Position numbers and translations under genes: made by a program
Part shown: positions 11,691 through 21,539 of the stretch, one piece after another
How the letters are laid out: every line of letters begins with the position of its first letter
How positions within the stretch are numbered: position 1 is the stretch's first letter
The notes under the pieces: model-generated
What the model was told of the DNA's origin: nothing
What the model saw: only the letters and a program-made list of their open reading frames with translations
Databases searched by the model: none
Source of the DNA: Sternotherus odoratus
Taxonomy: Eukaryota > Chordata > Testudines > Kinosternidae
Direction: 5' to 3'
NCBI GenBank assembly: GCA_032164245.1
Contig: JAVMKO010000020.1
Location: 8,645,206-8,709,205, forward strand
Length of the DNA stretch: 64,000 nt

Positions 11691-13760
11691 TGATGGTTTA
11701 AAAAACAAACCACATTCTGCTTCTCATCCTAACCACTCACTAATGTTCAAAACATGGGCTATTCTTATTTCCATAGGAGCAGAGTTTTAAAATATTATTG
11801 TTAAAACTAAAGTAATCCAAATTTCTTGGACAACTAGGGATTTTGACATACATTTTTATAAATTTATATTAAACAGTTTTACATAAGGTAATAACTTTTT
11901 TAGTCAAATGTTTAACCCTTTTTATTTGTTGCCTTGTACAGTTATGAATACAATTCTGGCACCATTCATTTTTAACTAAGTTTGTCCTGTGTATCATCGA
12001 CTAGATTATTTTTACTTTGTTGCAACAAAAGTCAGTTTTATATCCCGTTTAAAGATATACGTAGATGTGGTACCACACTATTTTAAGAGCATGTTTGCGG
12101 AATAATCATAGTATTATGAGCACCAATTTTTTGGTGCAGAGTTCAAAAATGTTTCTGTTACAAATATATGTTCACAATTCTGCCTCAATAATTCTTAAAA
12201 AAAATATAATACAAATTACAGCTTTGTTTTGAGTTTTTCTTTAATTTGTTATTCAAAGAAGCAAGGTAAGGGGAAAACCAACATAAAAAGGTACAGATAA
12301 TATTAACAAACTGTCATTTTAATGTTAGAGCTTTTTATAAACTTGTTTGCACTTTTCACTCATAGCTATAAGAACGTGATAGCAAAAATGTTTCAAAACA
12401 ACAATTTATGCATAGAGCTAACCAAAACTATTTCAACAACAACATGTTTCCACGTTTTCAAACACATTTTCACCTTTGGCTCCCAAACACAAAGCATCAT
12501 CAAAGTTTAATACCCTCAAAGTATTTGCATGAACTTGTATTTATAATTTATTTGGTTTTAATTTTAGAGTTGGTTAAATTTTACATGCATTACTTTGGCT
12601 ATGTTATGTTAATGGAAAGCAGTGATTGCTAAAACTTTGTGCTTCTAAGCCATTATTAACAAGTGTGAAATTGGTATCACAAGCAAATTAACTCCAGATA
12701 GCTTGATAACAATTCTGTTAGCAAAAGAGTTAACACAGAACGTTTAAAAGAAAAAAAAAAACCCGACATTTATTTTTGCAGTTTAGCATTACATTTCATA
12801 TCATATATTAGTCATTCACCTCAAATAAAAATGAATGTCTATACAACAATTGCTGAAGCGTAGCTTGTCTTATAAAAGACTTGGTCCCTATTACATAGTC
12901 AACAAACTACATTAAAAACTTTGTATTAAGTTTGGGTTACTGAACACAAAAATGGACCACCACCACCACACACAAACCTTTAGCATGTTCACTAACATAA
13001 GTTGCATCCCACAGACCTAAGATGCCAGAAAATATCAGTATCAAACATCTCAAAAAGAAAAAAGGAAACACTTTATAAACAAGAGACTGATCAAATGCAC
13101 CATATTTTGACACTTAAACAGCTTTAACAATCAGCTAAAAACACTAGTTGGCCTAGGATAAACTGTCATTTCATTTCCACTTGGTTACTGTGCAAAAACA
13201 ACTGTATTAGTGTTGGACTACTATATTATTGCTCCTATCTTTTACAATGTGCATAACATTGGTACATTGTTTAACTAACACAGGTAAAAATTTACTAATA
13301 ATGGCAGCAAACATGAAGGCAACGAAGAAAAATAAGTGGTAAGAAAACAAAAGAAACAAAGGTTACACAGTAACTACACATGGGTAAACAAATTCCCTGT
13401 TAGTACCACTCCTAATTTGGGTTACTGACACTGCATCCTAACGGAGGCACATGTTATTCCAAACAATCTTGTTCAGTGTCTGGATATCGATATTACATCC
13501 TGACCCAGCAAGATTTGATCAGTTGGTTCCTGTCCATTCAGTACATTAAACTGGAAGACAGCATCCATGAAAAACAACAGGATCTAGGTCAGCTACTGGT
13601 GCATCACAGAGCGATTCAACCAGTGAAACAGAAAAGTTAACCGCTTCTGTTTCCCACTCTGGAAAGCTTACCAGAGGGTGACAACCAACATTAAGGGTCA
13701 TCTGTAACATGGATAGACAATATTGTGTAGTCACTCATGACAAGATATTTACATATAAAG
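11690..13760 (-). other. AT-rich, repeat-poor block; possible minus-strand 3' UTR
   Basis: About 2 kb without any recognised repeat, strongly AT-rich, with minus-strand AATAAA signals at 11931-11936, near 12549-12554 and at 12769-12774. At its right edge a minus-strand frame (13546-13734) ends in a stop before the AT-rich part. Its last 40 codons (from PEWETEAVNF to FHGCCLPV) read like protein, but I recognise no family. A terminal exon plus long 3' UTR on the minus strand would explain the pattern; an AT-rich unique intergenic block would too. Confidence 0.3.
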
Positions 13761-14720
13761 GCCTTAGTGGTGGCATCACTATCCCAAATTTCTGTTTCAC
13801 TTCTCACATACATAGCACCGTGGGACACAATCACAATCTCCACCCCACTATTTCAAAAACACTCAGCTTATTGCTAATAAGGATACAGATGGGAACTCAT
13901 AAAAGTGGCTTGCTGTCTGCAGTACCACACAGAGGCCAAACTACCGGTACACCACCGGGTGGGAAAGGAATTGTCATGTTTGGATACAAAGTGCTGTTAC
14001 ATGTCCACATACATACTATACATATATGTCCGCATACACTACAAATATAGACACTGTATCCATATTACTGATCTGTATTATTTGGGCAGAATTTCCACCG
14101 TGAAGCCAAGGAGCAACAAGACCGTGCGGCACGCTTCAAGGTTAACACAGCTGTGGCATCAGCCCAGCTCCTCCAATGCCCAGTGCCACGGAGCACAACA
14201 GCCAGCAGCGGCCCTGTGATTGTTACACCGGCAGCATTTTCCCTCTTTCATTAACATGGGCCTGGACTCCTGACCGGGGACAAAGACTAACAACCCTCTG
14301 TCGTCCCTGGGAAAGGATGAGGACAGAGCGGAAAGCGGAGTACAACATTAACTCCTTGCTACATAAAGCAGAGAGGTGGTTTCCATTTGAACGGAGTCTG
14401 GGCCAGCAGCAGGATTAACAAACATCACATTTCCAGCAGCAGTCACAAAGAGGCCTGCGAGACCACTTTGCCGAGAGGCTGGTGAAAAATGAATGGCAGT
14501 GGACTCAGTTAAGATCCCACACACACAAAAAGGAAGAGGACAACTTGGGGCCCCTTACAGACTAAAATTTAGTGGGGCATACGCTTTGGTGGGGTAGAAG
14601 CCACACCGAGTCACCAAGTTCCATTCTTACCAGCCTGAAAAGCCCCTCCATGCCATACATTTCCACATCTGCAATATACCCCATTCTGTTCAACTTTTAA
14701 AGGGGCTGTATTGAGGGTCA
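13761..14720. other. Mostly unrecognised; possible decayed PLE tail near 14543-14605
   Basis: No gene is seen. The stretch 14543-14605 (ggccccttacagactaaaat and following) resembles an inverted, highly diverged PLE tail. The remainder shows no recognised repeat. Confidence 0.3.
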
Positions 14721-14721
14721 C

Positions 14722-14945
14722 AGAATATCAAGGTTGGAAGGGACCTCAGGAGGTCTCTAGTCCAACCCCAGCTAAATCATCCCAGCCAGGCCTTTGTCCA
14801 GCTGGGCCTTAAGAACCTCTAAGGAAGGAGATTCCACCACCTCCCTAGGGAACCCATTTCACTGCTTCACCAGCCTCCTAGGGCAACAGTATTTCCCAAA
14901 CCCTGCCCACTGTTCAGAGCCTTTCCCCATTAAGCTACACTTCAT
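14722..14945 (-). repeat. CR1 LINE 3' end, inverted
   Basis: It begins 'cacagaatatcaaggttgga' followed by 'agggacctcaggaggtctct', then 'aaatcatcccagccaggcct' and 'ggagattccaccacctccct'. This is the inverted 3' UTR and ORF2 end of the reptilian CR1 also found at 18143 and 42680. Only about 220 bp remain. Confidence 0.8.
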
Positions 14946-14949
14946 CACT

Positions 14950-17003
14950 GCACTGGATGCAGTAAAGACATCTGCCAGAGCACCTCCCAGTGCAATGTGA
15001 AGGGAGCAGTGCCAGCCTAGAACCGCCATGTACTCCACAGCCAGGGAAAGTGAGACTCCCAGCTGTCAAGAGATCAGGAGAATTCAAAAGGGCTGCTGCC
15101 CATGTCCCTATTTGTAGTGGTCCAAGTTTCACTGAATGCATTATAGGAGGAGTGATGCTCATAGTCACCCCCTTCCATAAAGTGCTTCTCCCACCTGATC
15201 CAAAACAGAAAACTGCAAAAATACCAGGGGGGGGGGGGGGGTTGGACAAAAAGTACCTTTGACCACCTAGTAAAACAAAACACACACTTGCTTGGACACC
15301 AAAATTTCCTTCCCACCCATTTCCTGTCCCTCCCGAAGAACGGCCACACTCATTACAGCCCTTTGCTCCTTTAGTCTTCAGAGCCTCTAACCTCCCTAGT
15401 AGCCTTTGCACCATCCTTCACAGAACAACCCCACCCTTATGTGATCGGCGGCGGGTCAGAGAATAAAGAGGAGGAGGAGAAATTCTGCAGCTGTGCCCAT
15501 AAGCCGTGCATGCCAGGCTGCCCGGGAAGAGAAGCACCCTGACTTTGGAGACTGAAAGTTATGCCAAGCTCCCATCCCAGCCTCAGGATAGGGGGTGAGC
15601 ACCTTCGCTGCCACACGTGTAACACTCCGGTAATATACAACACGTCCACATGAAAGCAAGTTTGACTCAGCAGAGCAGCAGCTTAGTCTGAAAGTTACCC
15701 AAACCACAACCAGAAGCAGCGTCGCATTGACGACAAAGCCAACACAGCCCCATTCTCCACCCTCCCTAGGTCCCACCATTCTGTCAAGCACGGATACAAA
15801 CATACGGCCTGTGATCACAGAAATCCCCTGCCAACCCATGTGCCAAGACTGCCCCTGTTTTCCTGCCCTTTCCATCTTAGGACACCAGAACCCTGCCTGC
15901 TTTGGGTCAGACCCGCTAGCCTGCTCCAAACCCAGACCCAGGTCTATGCCACGTCCCCTAACAGCTGAAGACTTGCCTGGAAACAGATTACAAAGCATGC
16001 CTGCCTCCAGCACTGAGATGCTCAATGCCCAGTGGGGACTAAACCCTGAATAAAACCCTTTTACCCGGTATAAGGCTTATACTGGGCAAACTCATAGCTT
16101 GTTCAACCTCTAACACACAGATATGCACAGCTCTTTGTCTCCCCCTCCCCCCCCCCCCCCAACCACAACCTCCAGGTTAAAGTAAAAAGTGATGGTAATA
16201 AACACAGAAAAATTCAGTGGTTCAAAGTAGTAACAGACGCAACAAAGTGAATTACCAAGTAAAACCAAACACATACTTCTAAGCCTAAGTAAGAAAGAAC
16301 ACTAAATACAGATAAAATCTCACCCTCAGAGAAACATCTATCACAGACTGGACTCCTTCCTTTCCCCTGGTACAGCCCTTGTTCCAGCTCAGGTCCTAGC
16401 TAGAGGATTCCCATAATGGCAGCCTCCTTTGTTCTGTTCCACTCCCTTCTCTCTCTCTTTTGCATAAATGTGGGAATCCTCTGTCCCTCTCTGGGTTCCC
16501 ACCCTGCCTTCTTATTGGAAAAAGACCAGCTTAAAGATGGATGGATCCCACCTCAGCTTACATGTCACTGTGTGTAAGACTTCACTAGCCACTTGCCAGC
16601 ACACAACTATACAGGAAGACTTACAAGTAAGAGGCATCTACAGTCAATTCTCCTGGTTAAGGGGAGCCATCAAGATTCCAGACCACCCTTAATGGCCCAT
16701 ACTTTACATAATTACAATAGGCCCTCAGAGTTATAGTTTCTACATCTAGTTTCAGATACAAGAATGATACACTCATACAAAGAGCATAAACACATTCAGC
16801 AGATTATAAGCTTTGTCAGGATACCTTACAAGAGACCTTTGGCACAAAGCACACCCCAGTTACGTTCTCTCCACACTCATCAGCATGTTTTATAAAATGT
16901 AGACAGTGCAACATCACAGCCTGTTCCTGCAGAGATTTACATGCACTTCCAATTGCAAATCTGCAGGCTCAGAGCCAAGGTCACATTAATACAGCAGCCC
17001 CAT
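14950..17003. other. No recognised gene or repeat
   Basis: A 189-codon minus-strand frame (15456-16025) has no recognisable domain and is taken as chance. Homopolymer runs occur at 15228-15241 (G) and 16142-16160 (C). The rest is unremarkable AC-rich sequence. Confidence 0.35.
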
Positions 17004-17156
17004 CACTGGGATCAAGAATCAGAGAGGTAGCCATGTTAGTCTGGAATTGCAGAAGTTACAAAGACTCCTGTGGCACCTTAAAGACTAACTGAAGTATTAC
17101 TAAATACACTAGTTAGTCTTTAAGGTGCCACCGGTCTCTTTGTAAGCACTGGGATC
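17004..17156. mobile_element. Head-to-head PLE 3'-end insertion with 10-bp target duplication
   Basis: The perfect duplication CACTGGGATC at 17004-17013 and 17147-17156 brackets 133 bp. The left part (17014-17095) is an inverted PLE tail: 'aatcagagaggtagccatgt', later 'gtggcaccttaaagactaac'. The right part (about 17103-17146) is a plus-strand tail: 'ctagttagtctttaaggtgc', ending in CTCTTTGTAAG. Both outer ends are therefore PLE 3' ends, joined through the short spacer 'ctaaataca'. No coding sequence is present. Confidence 0.85.
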
Positions 17157-17184
17157 GTGATTTGCACCCAGTCACTGTTTGGCT

Positions 17185-17205
17185 GGGGGGGGGGGGGGGG
17201 GGGGG
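17185..17205. repeat. Poly-G tract of 21
   Basis: An uninterrupted run of 21 G, potentially able to form a G-quadruplex and liable to length error in sequencing. From here to 18140 nothing else is recognised; short frames in that stretch are chance. Confidence 0.8.
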
Positions 17206-18142
17206 AAGGTAAGACACCAAAGAACTTTTGTCCTTTATGTCTAGAAAGAGATTAGCCCTACTGAAGAGGGCCCCTCAGATCAAGGTCAGAACAGCTCAGT
17301 CCTTTAGTGTGTCTTGGTGCAGTTCAGCCCTTTCACTCGGGCAAGTAGAGGCTTGCTCTAGGAAGCCTGCCCATCCCATATGTTTTACAAAAGGAATAAA
17401 ACACACAGGCACACACCAAAGAACAAACCCAGCCCCCAACTCTGCAACAAGCTCCACACAGATGGGCTCCCCCCATCCCATAGCACTCCCCATTGACTTC
17501 AATAGGGGTCTGGGCAGGCTCCACAGACTGTGCCTACAGAGTTCATTGCTGCAAGGGCAGGACTCAACTGATTACCCCTGGCTAGGAAATATTTCCCATG
17601 GGAGAAACCACCATCTCCCTCTACAGAGGCAGTAAAACCACAGATATTCACAAATGAAAACAGTTCCTACCAGTCACTTGCTCCCACGAAGTCAGAGTCC
17701 CTGGAAAATTGCCTTCACCTTTCTCAGCAGGCAAGAGACCACCACACTTCTGCTTCCAGCTCAGCCTCTTTTCCTGGCTGCTTGGCTCCCAGAGCCTGCT
17801 GGGGGCCCATATCAGCTGACACTGACCAGCTGGGGCACTCTCACAGGTGGAGGCAGCCCTGCTCTATTAGCAGGGAGGGGCTGGAAGAGAGGCCGCCCGG
17901 CTGCTTGATAAAACGGCTTAAACAGAGCAGCAGTTTTCCCTCCCTCGCATAGAACTCACCCTCCTCTGGGCTCGGCTAAACCTTTCCCACCAGAGGAGCC
18001 TATCCCAGAAACACAAGGCAGCTAAGGATCAAAGGGTTTGCTTTTGGGGATGCAGCAGATGGCAGGTAAAGAAAGAACCATCCTTGTAGTGGAGATTCTT
18101 TAGGTGCTCCTAAAGGCCAGGATACAGCCTCAGGCCCTCTTT

Positions 18143-18424
18143 CAGAGAATTGTAGGACATCAGGGTTGGAAAGGAGCAGGAAATCTCTACTCCAACCCCC
18201 TGCTCAAAGCAGGACCAACCCCCAGCTAAATCATCCCAGCCAGGGCTTTGTCAAGCCTGACCTTAAAAAGCTCTAAGGAAGGAAGGAGATTCCACCACCT
18301 CCCTAGGTCACCCATTCCAGTGCTTCACCACCCTCCTAGGGAATTTTTTTTCCCAAACTAAACCTCCCCCACTGCAACTTGAGGCCATTACTCCTTGGTC
18401 TGTCATCTGCTACCACTGAGAACA
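18143..18424 (-). repeat. CR1 LINE, inverted, 3' part
   Basis: The 3' UTR and C-terminal coding end of CR1 on the minus strand ('ggacatcagggttggaaagg', 'aaatcatcccagccagggct', 'ctccttggtctgtcatctgc'). It is interrupted at 18433-19201 by a hAT MITE and resumes at 19210. Confidence 0.85.
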
Positions 18425-19209
18425 GGCTAGAAGGGGGGTGGGCAAACTTTTTGGCCCAAGAGTCACGTTGGGGTTAAAAATTGTGCAGAGGGCCAGGTAG
18501 AGAAGGCTGTGCCTCCCCAAACAGCCTTCCCCTGGCCCTTATCCAACGCCCCACCCACTTCCTTCCCCCCTGACTCCCCCCCTCAGAACCCCCAACCCAT
18601 CCATCCCCTGCTCCTTGTCCTCTGATCACCCCCTCTGGAGGACCCCCCCCTCACTATGCCAGAACTCCACCTCCTATCTAAACCCCGCTGTTCTTTCTTC
18701 CCTGACTGCCCCCTCCTGAGATTCCCTCCACCCTACCACCACCCTGGGATCCCACCCCCATCTAAGCCCCCTTGCTTTGTTCCCTGACTACCCCCTCCTG
18801 AGATTCCCCCCACTCTAACCACCACCACCCTGGGATCCCACCCCCATCTAAGCCCCCTTGCTTTGTTTCCCTAATTGCCCCCTCCTGAGATCCCCCCACC
18901 CTAGCCACCCCCCCCCCCCGGGAACCCACCACTAATCCCCTCCCGTTACCTTCCTCAGCCAGGCGCTCCACCTGACTCCCAGCCCGGGAGGGCGGGGCCC
19001 TGCAGCTTCTGCCGGTCCCCCGACCAGGGAGCGCGGGGGCCCCGTGGCTTCCCGTGCTTGACCCGGCCCTGGCCGGGGAGCGTGGGGCGGGCCCGGCCCG
19101 GGAGCGCGGGGACCCGTGGCACTCTGGCCCGAGCTCGCCGGCTGGATGAAAACGGCTGGTGGGCCACATGTGGCCCGCGGGCCGTAGTTTGCCCACCCCT
19201 GGCCTAGAT
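18425..19209. mobile_element. hAT MITE (GGGGTGGGCAAACT family) inserted in CR1
   Basis: The element proper spans 18433-19201. Its ends are GGGGGGTGGGCAAACTTTTT and, inverted, AGTTTGCCCACCCCTG. Flanks GGCTAGAA (18425-18432) and GCCTAGAT (19202-19209) match at 6 of 8 positions, and the CR1 sequence joins across them. The interior holds about three copies of an ~85-bp tandem unit (about 18680-18925) and a GC-rich segment (18960-19140). The 245-codon minus-strand frame at 18762-19499 is a chimera of CR1 and this element and is not a gene. Confidence 0.8.
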
Positions 19210-19466
19210 CCAGCCTCTTTGGAACCCCCTTTCAGGTAGTTGAAAGCAGCTATCCAATCTCCCCTCAGTCTTCTCTTCTGTAGACTAAACAATCCCAGTT
19301 CCCTCAGCCTCTCCTCACAAGTCAGCCACTCCAGCCCCCTGATTATTTTTGTTGCCCTTCTCTGGACTCTTTCCAATTTTTCCACATCTTTCTTGAGTGT
19401 GGGCCCCGAACGACACCAGCCAAACACCCTGCTCATGCACCCAGGACCAGAGCTCCAGCACTGATA
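19210..19466 (-). repeat. CR1 LINE, inverted, ORF2 C-terminal remnant
   Basis: Continuation of the CR1 at 18143. The minus strand encodes remnants of the CR1 ORF2 end ([20 protein letters not shown], then LREL and [20 protein letters not shown]), closely parallel to the copy at 42180-42360. It is 5'-truncated. Confidence 0.85.
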
Positions 19467-19663
19467 TGGGAGTGTCCCGGGATAGTTTACATTACACACA
19501 TTGAATCTATTTCCTCAGGTGAAGTATCCGCACACCTTCTTGTCAACCGTCTGAACTGGGCCATCTTGATTATCACTACCAATTGTTTTTTTCTCCTGCT
19601 GCTAATAGTTCATCTTAATTAAATAGCCTCTTAGAATTGGTACGGCAAGTTCCGCCTTTTCAT

Positions 19664-19686
19664 GGGGGGGGGGGGGGGGGGGGGGG

Positions 19687-19776
<90 letters not shown>
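19664..19776. repeat. Poly-G(26) joined to (GT)44 microsatellite
   Basis: Twenty-six G (19664-19689) pass directly into about 44 GT units (to 19776). The run lies inside the PLE 3' UTR. The long valine-cysteine frames it creates on both strands are artefacts. Confidence 0.9.
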
Positions 19777-19778
<2 letters not shown>

Positions 19779-19803
19779 CTTCCGACTGCCTGTTCCATTC
19801 TAT

Positions 19804-19843
19804 GCATCCGACGAAGTGAGCTGTAGCCCACGAAAGCTGATGC
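19804..19843 (+). ncRNA. Hammerhead-ribozyme-like motif in PLE 3' UTR
   Basis: Stem I can form between GCAT (19804-19807) and ATGC (19840-19843). Between them lie the core box CCGACGA (19808-19814), a stem II hairpin GTGAGC/GCCCAC with one mismatch, and GAAA (19832-19835). The layout is that of the minimal, dimer-type hammerheads reported in PLEs. The canonical box would be CUGANGA; here the second base is C instead of U. Confidence 0.55.
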
Positions 19844-19948
19844 TCAAATACATGTGTTTGTTAGTCTCTAAGGTGCCACAAAGACTCCTGTTCTTTTTCC
19901 GGTAGAGTTTGCCTGAGTTTGAGGAGGGGGAGTTTGGTTAAACAAATT

Positions 19949-20091
19949 AGTAGAAGTAACAAAGAGTCCTGTGGCACCTTAAAGACTGACTAAAGAAGTA
20001 TTGAGGCATAAGCTTTTGTGGGCTAATACCCACTTCGTCAGATGCAAGCAGTGGAAGTGTCCAGGGACAGGTATAAATAAGTAGGGAAGAA
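19949..20091 (-). mobile_element. PLE 3' tail, inverted
   Basis: Minus-strand PLE tail ('aacaaagagtcctgtggcac', 'gcttttgtgggctaataccc', ending with the inverse of 'cttatttatacctgtccctg'). It includes a hammerhead-like motif at 20006-20045. It lies 45 bp from the plus-strand copy ending at 19903. Confidence 0.8.
20006..20045 (-). ncRNA. Hammerhead-like motif, minus strand, GAAA lost
   Basis: On the minus strand this reads GCAT, CTGACGA, stem II GTGGG/CCCAC, then AAAA and the closing GCTTATGC. It keeps the canonical CUGANGA box that the plus-strand copies lack, but the GAAA box has become AAAA, as expected from CpG decay on the opposite strand. Confidence 0.5.
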
Positions 20092-20427
20092 CCAGGGCAC
20101 GGGGCTTGCTGCAGCCTGAGGGCCCAATCCTGCTACTTGCTCGTTATGGAGCTTGAGGGAAAGAAAGTTGGCAGGGGGACCCCAGGTACAATGTTGGGGG
20201 ACAGCTACTGGCGACCCCCAGAACTAAAAGCACAAGTGGTCACAGCCGGGGCTAGGAGCAGTGACACACCCCTAGCTTCTATGGGTGGGGATCTCTAGGG
20301 GCACCCTGCCCACGGAGTGACCTGCTTTCTCCAGGCTGGAAAGCTCCATCCAGCCACCTCTGGCCCACAACGGCTTGAATCACAGATGAGCCACCGGATA
20401 GGGGTGGCTGCCCTTTTGGCCCACTCT

Positions 20428-20497
20428 AGGCAAGGGGACCGAACCGGGGACCTCATGGACTGGACTCAGGAATCTCTATAACTTACTTAAGCCAAAA
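20428..20497 (-). repeat. tRNA-like sequence, probably a SINE head
   Basis: On the minus strand a B-box-like GGTTCGGTCCCC (20435-20446) lies downstream of an A-box-like TGGCTTAAGTAAG (20482-20494). The spacing fits a tRNA-derived Pol III promoter, but no cloverleaf with sound stems is evident. The rest of 20092-20940 holds nothing recognised. Confidence 0.35.
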
Positions 20498-20941
20498 GAC
20501 CCAGACACTCCAACTAAGAGCTGTACCAGATCCATCTGCCCTGGGAGTTGGGCCCAGAGGGGGGACAGGTCTCTGGTAGCAAATCAAGTGTGTGTCAGGG
20601 CTAGCTTCATCCTCCTCTCTGTGCTTTTCACCCAGCACTTAGCCAGCGGGGGTTTTGTGCAGCACTGACACACAGACTGGCCACCGGCTCCACTCCATGG
20701 CGGACAGGTCTGTGTGTAAACGGCCTCATTAAGTCCACCTTCTGGCAAATGGCCCCTGGGGGGCAACTCACCGGATACAGTTATTATACGGGGCCCTGGG
20801 TAATTTAGCCCCTCACACTAAACAAACACCCTTAGGGACCCCCCACTTGTTCCTATTCTTTTGCCTAGCAATGAAAATGAAGGAATATTCACGGGAGCTT
20901 AAAGAGCTAATAATACATTCTTGTCTTTGAAGGACTTGATG

Positions 20942-21538
20942 AGCTAATCCATTGGTTCTCAAAGTGGGGGTCGGGAGGGGTCACGACCCGATTATGTGGG
21001 GGTCGCGAGCCCCCGCTGCCGGCAGCCGGCCCCGACCCCTGCTGGCGGCACCCCGAACCCCAGACCCGGCCCCTGCCGTGGTGGGCTGCCGGCGGAGCCC
21101 CAGACCTGGCCCCTGCCGCGGCAGGCTGCCGGTGGTGTGTGTCCCGAGACCCAGACCCGGCCCATGGAGCGGTGGGCTGCCAGCAGCGCCCAGAGTCCCG
21201 GACCTGACCCCTGCCGTGGCAGGCTGCCGGCGGCACCCCAGGCCCTGTCCCAGAGGGTTGCTGGCACCCTCCCCTGAGCCCAACCCCTGCCCAGGGGGGC
21301 TGGCACCCCTACACCCACCCAAACCCCAGCTCAGCCCCTGCCCCGGGGGGCTGTTGGCACACACCCCTCAAGCCCAACCTCTGCTCCGTGGGGCTGCTGG
21401 CACCACCACCACCACCCCCCCCCCCGGCCCCTGCCCCCCCCCCCCAAACCCGACCCCTAAGGGGGGGGGTCGCGCTTAGAAGCCTGGTGTTCCAAAGGGG
21501 TCACCAATAGAAAAAGTTTGAGAACCACTGAGCTAATC
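20942..21538. mobile_element. hAT MITE (CAGTGGTTCTCAAA family), long GC-rich core
   Basis: The element spans 20950-21530 between perfect 8-bp duplications AGCTAATC (20942-20949 and 21531-21538). Ends read CATTGGTTCTCAAAG and, inverted, GTTTGAGAACCACTG. The core (about 21010-21470) is a degenerate GC-rich minisatellite built on 'cccggcccctgccgcggcag'-like units. It produces overlapping spurious frames on both strands, up to 175 codons. The copy at 28902 is its closest relative in the window. Confidence 0.9.
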
Positions 21539-21539
21539 G

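Larger units (their letters stand above)
19480..19903 (+). mobile_element. PLE 3' UTR copy with expanded GT repeat
   Basis: Non-coding 3' part of a PLE: 'cattgaatctatttcctcag', 'gggccatcttgattatcact', 'cctcttagaattggtacggc', then a poly-G and GT expansion, then 'ccattctatgcatccgacga' and the tail 'gttagtctctaaggtgccac'. The copy at 28.4 kb shares this layout (cttagaattggtatgctaag and the same tail). No RT or endonuclease remains. Confidence 0.75.

Noticed and set aside
15456..16025. 189-codon minus-strand frame with a hydrophobic stretch
   Set aside because: No recognisable domain, no splice or UTR context, unlike any family known to me.
18762..19499. 245-codon minus-strand frame
   Set aside because: A chimera of CR1 ORF2 remnant and a MITE core read through by chance.
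19637..19905. Valine-cysteine and histidine-threonine repeat frames
   Set aside because: Translations of the GT microsatellite.
20952..21479. 175-codon plus-strand proline-rich frame and 127-codon minus-strand frame
   Set aside because: Both lie inside a hAT MITE bounded by perfect 8-bp duplications and are created by the GC-rich minisatellite; no domain and no homologous frame length in sister copies.
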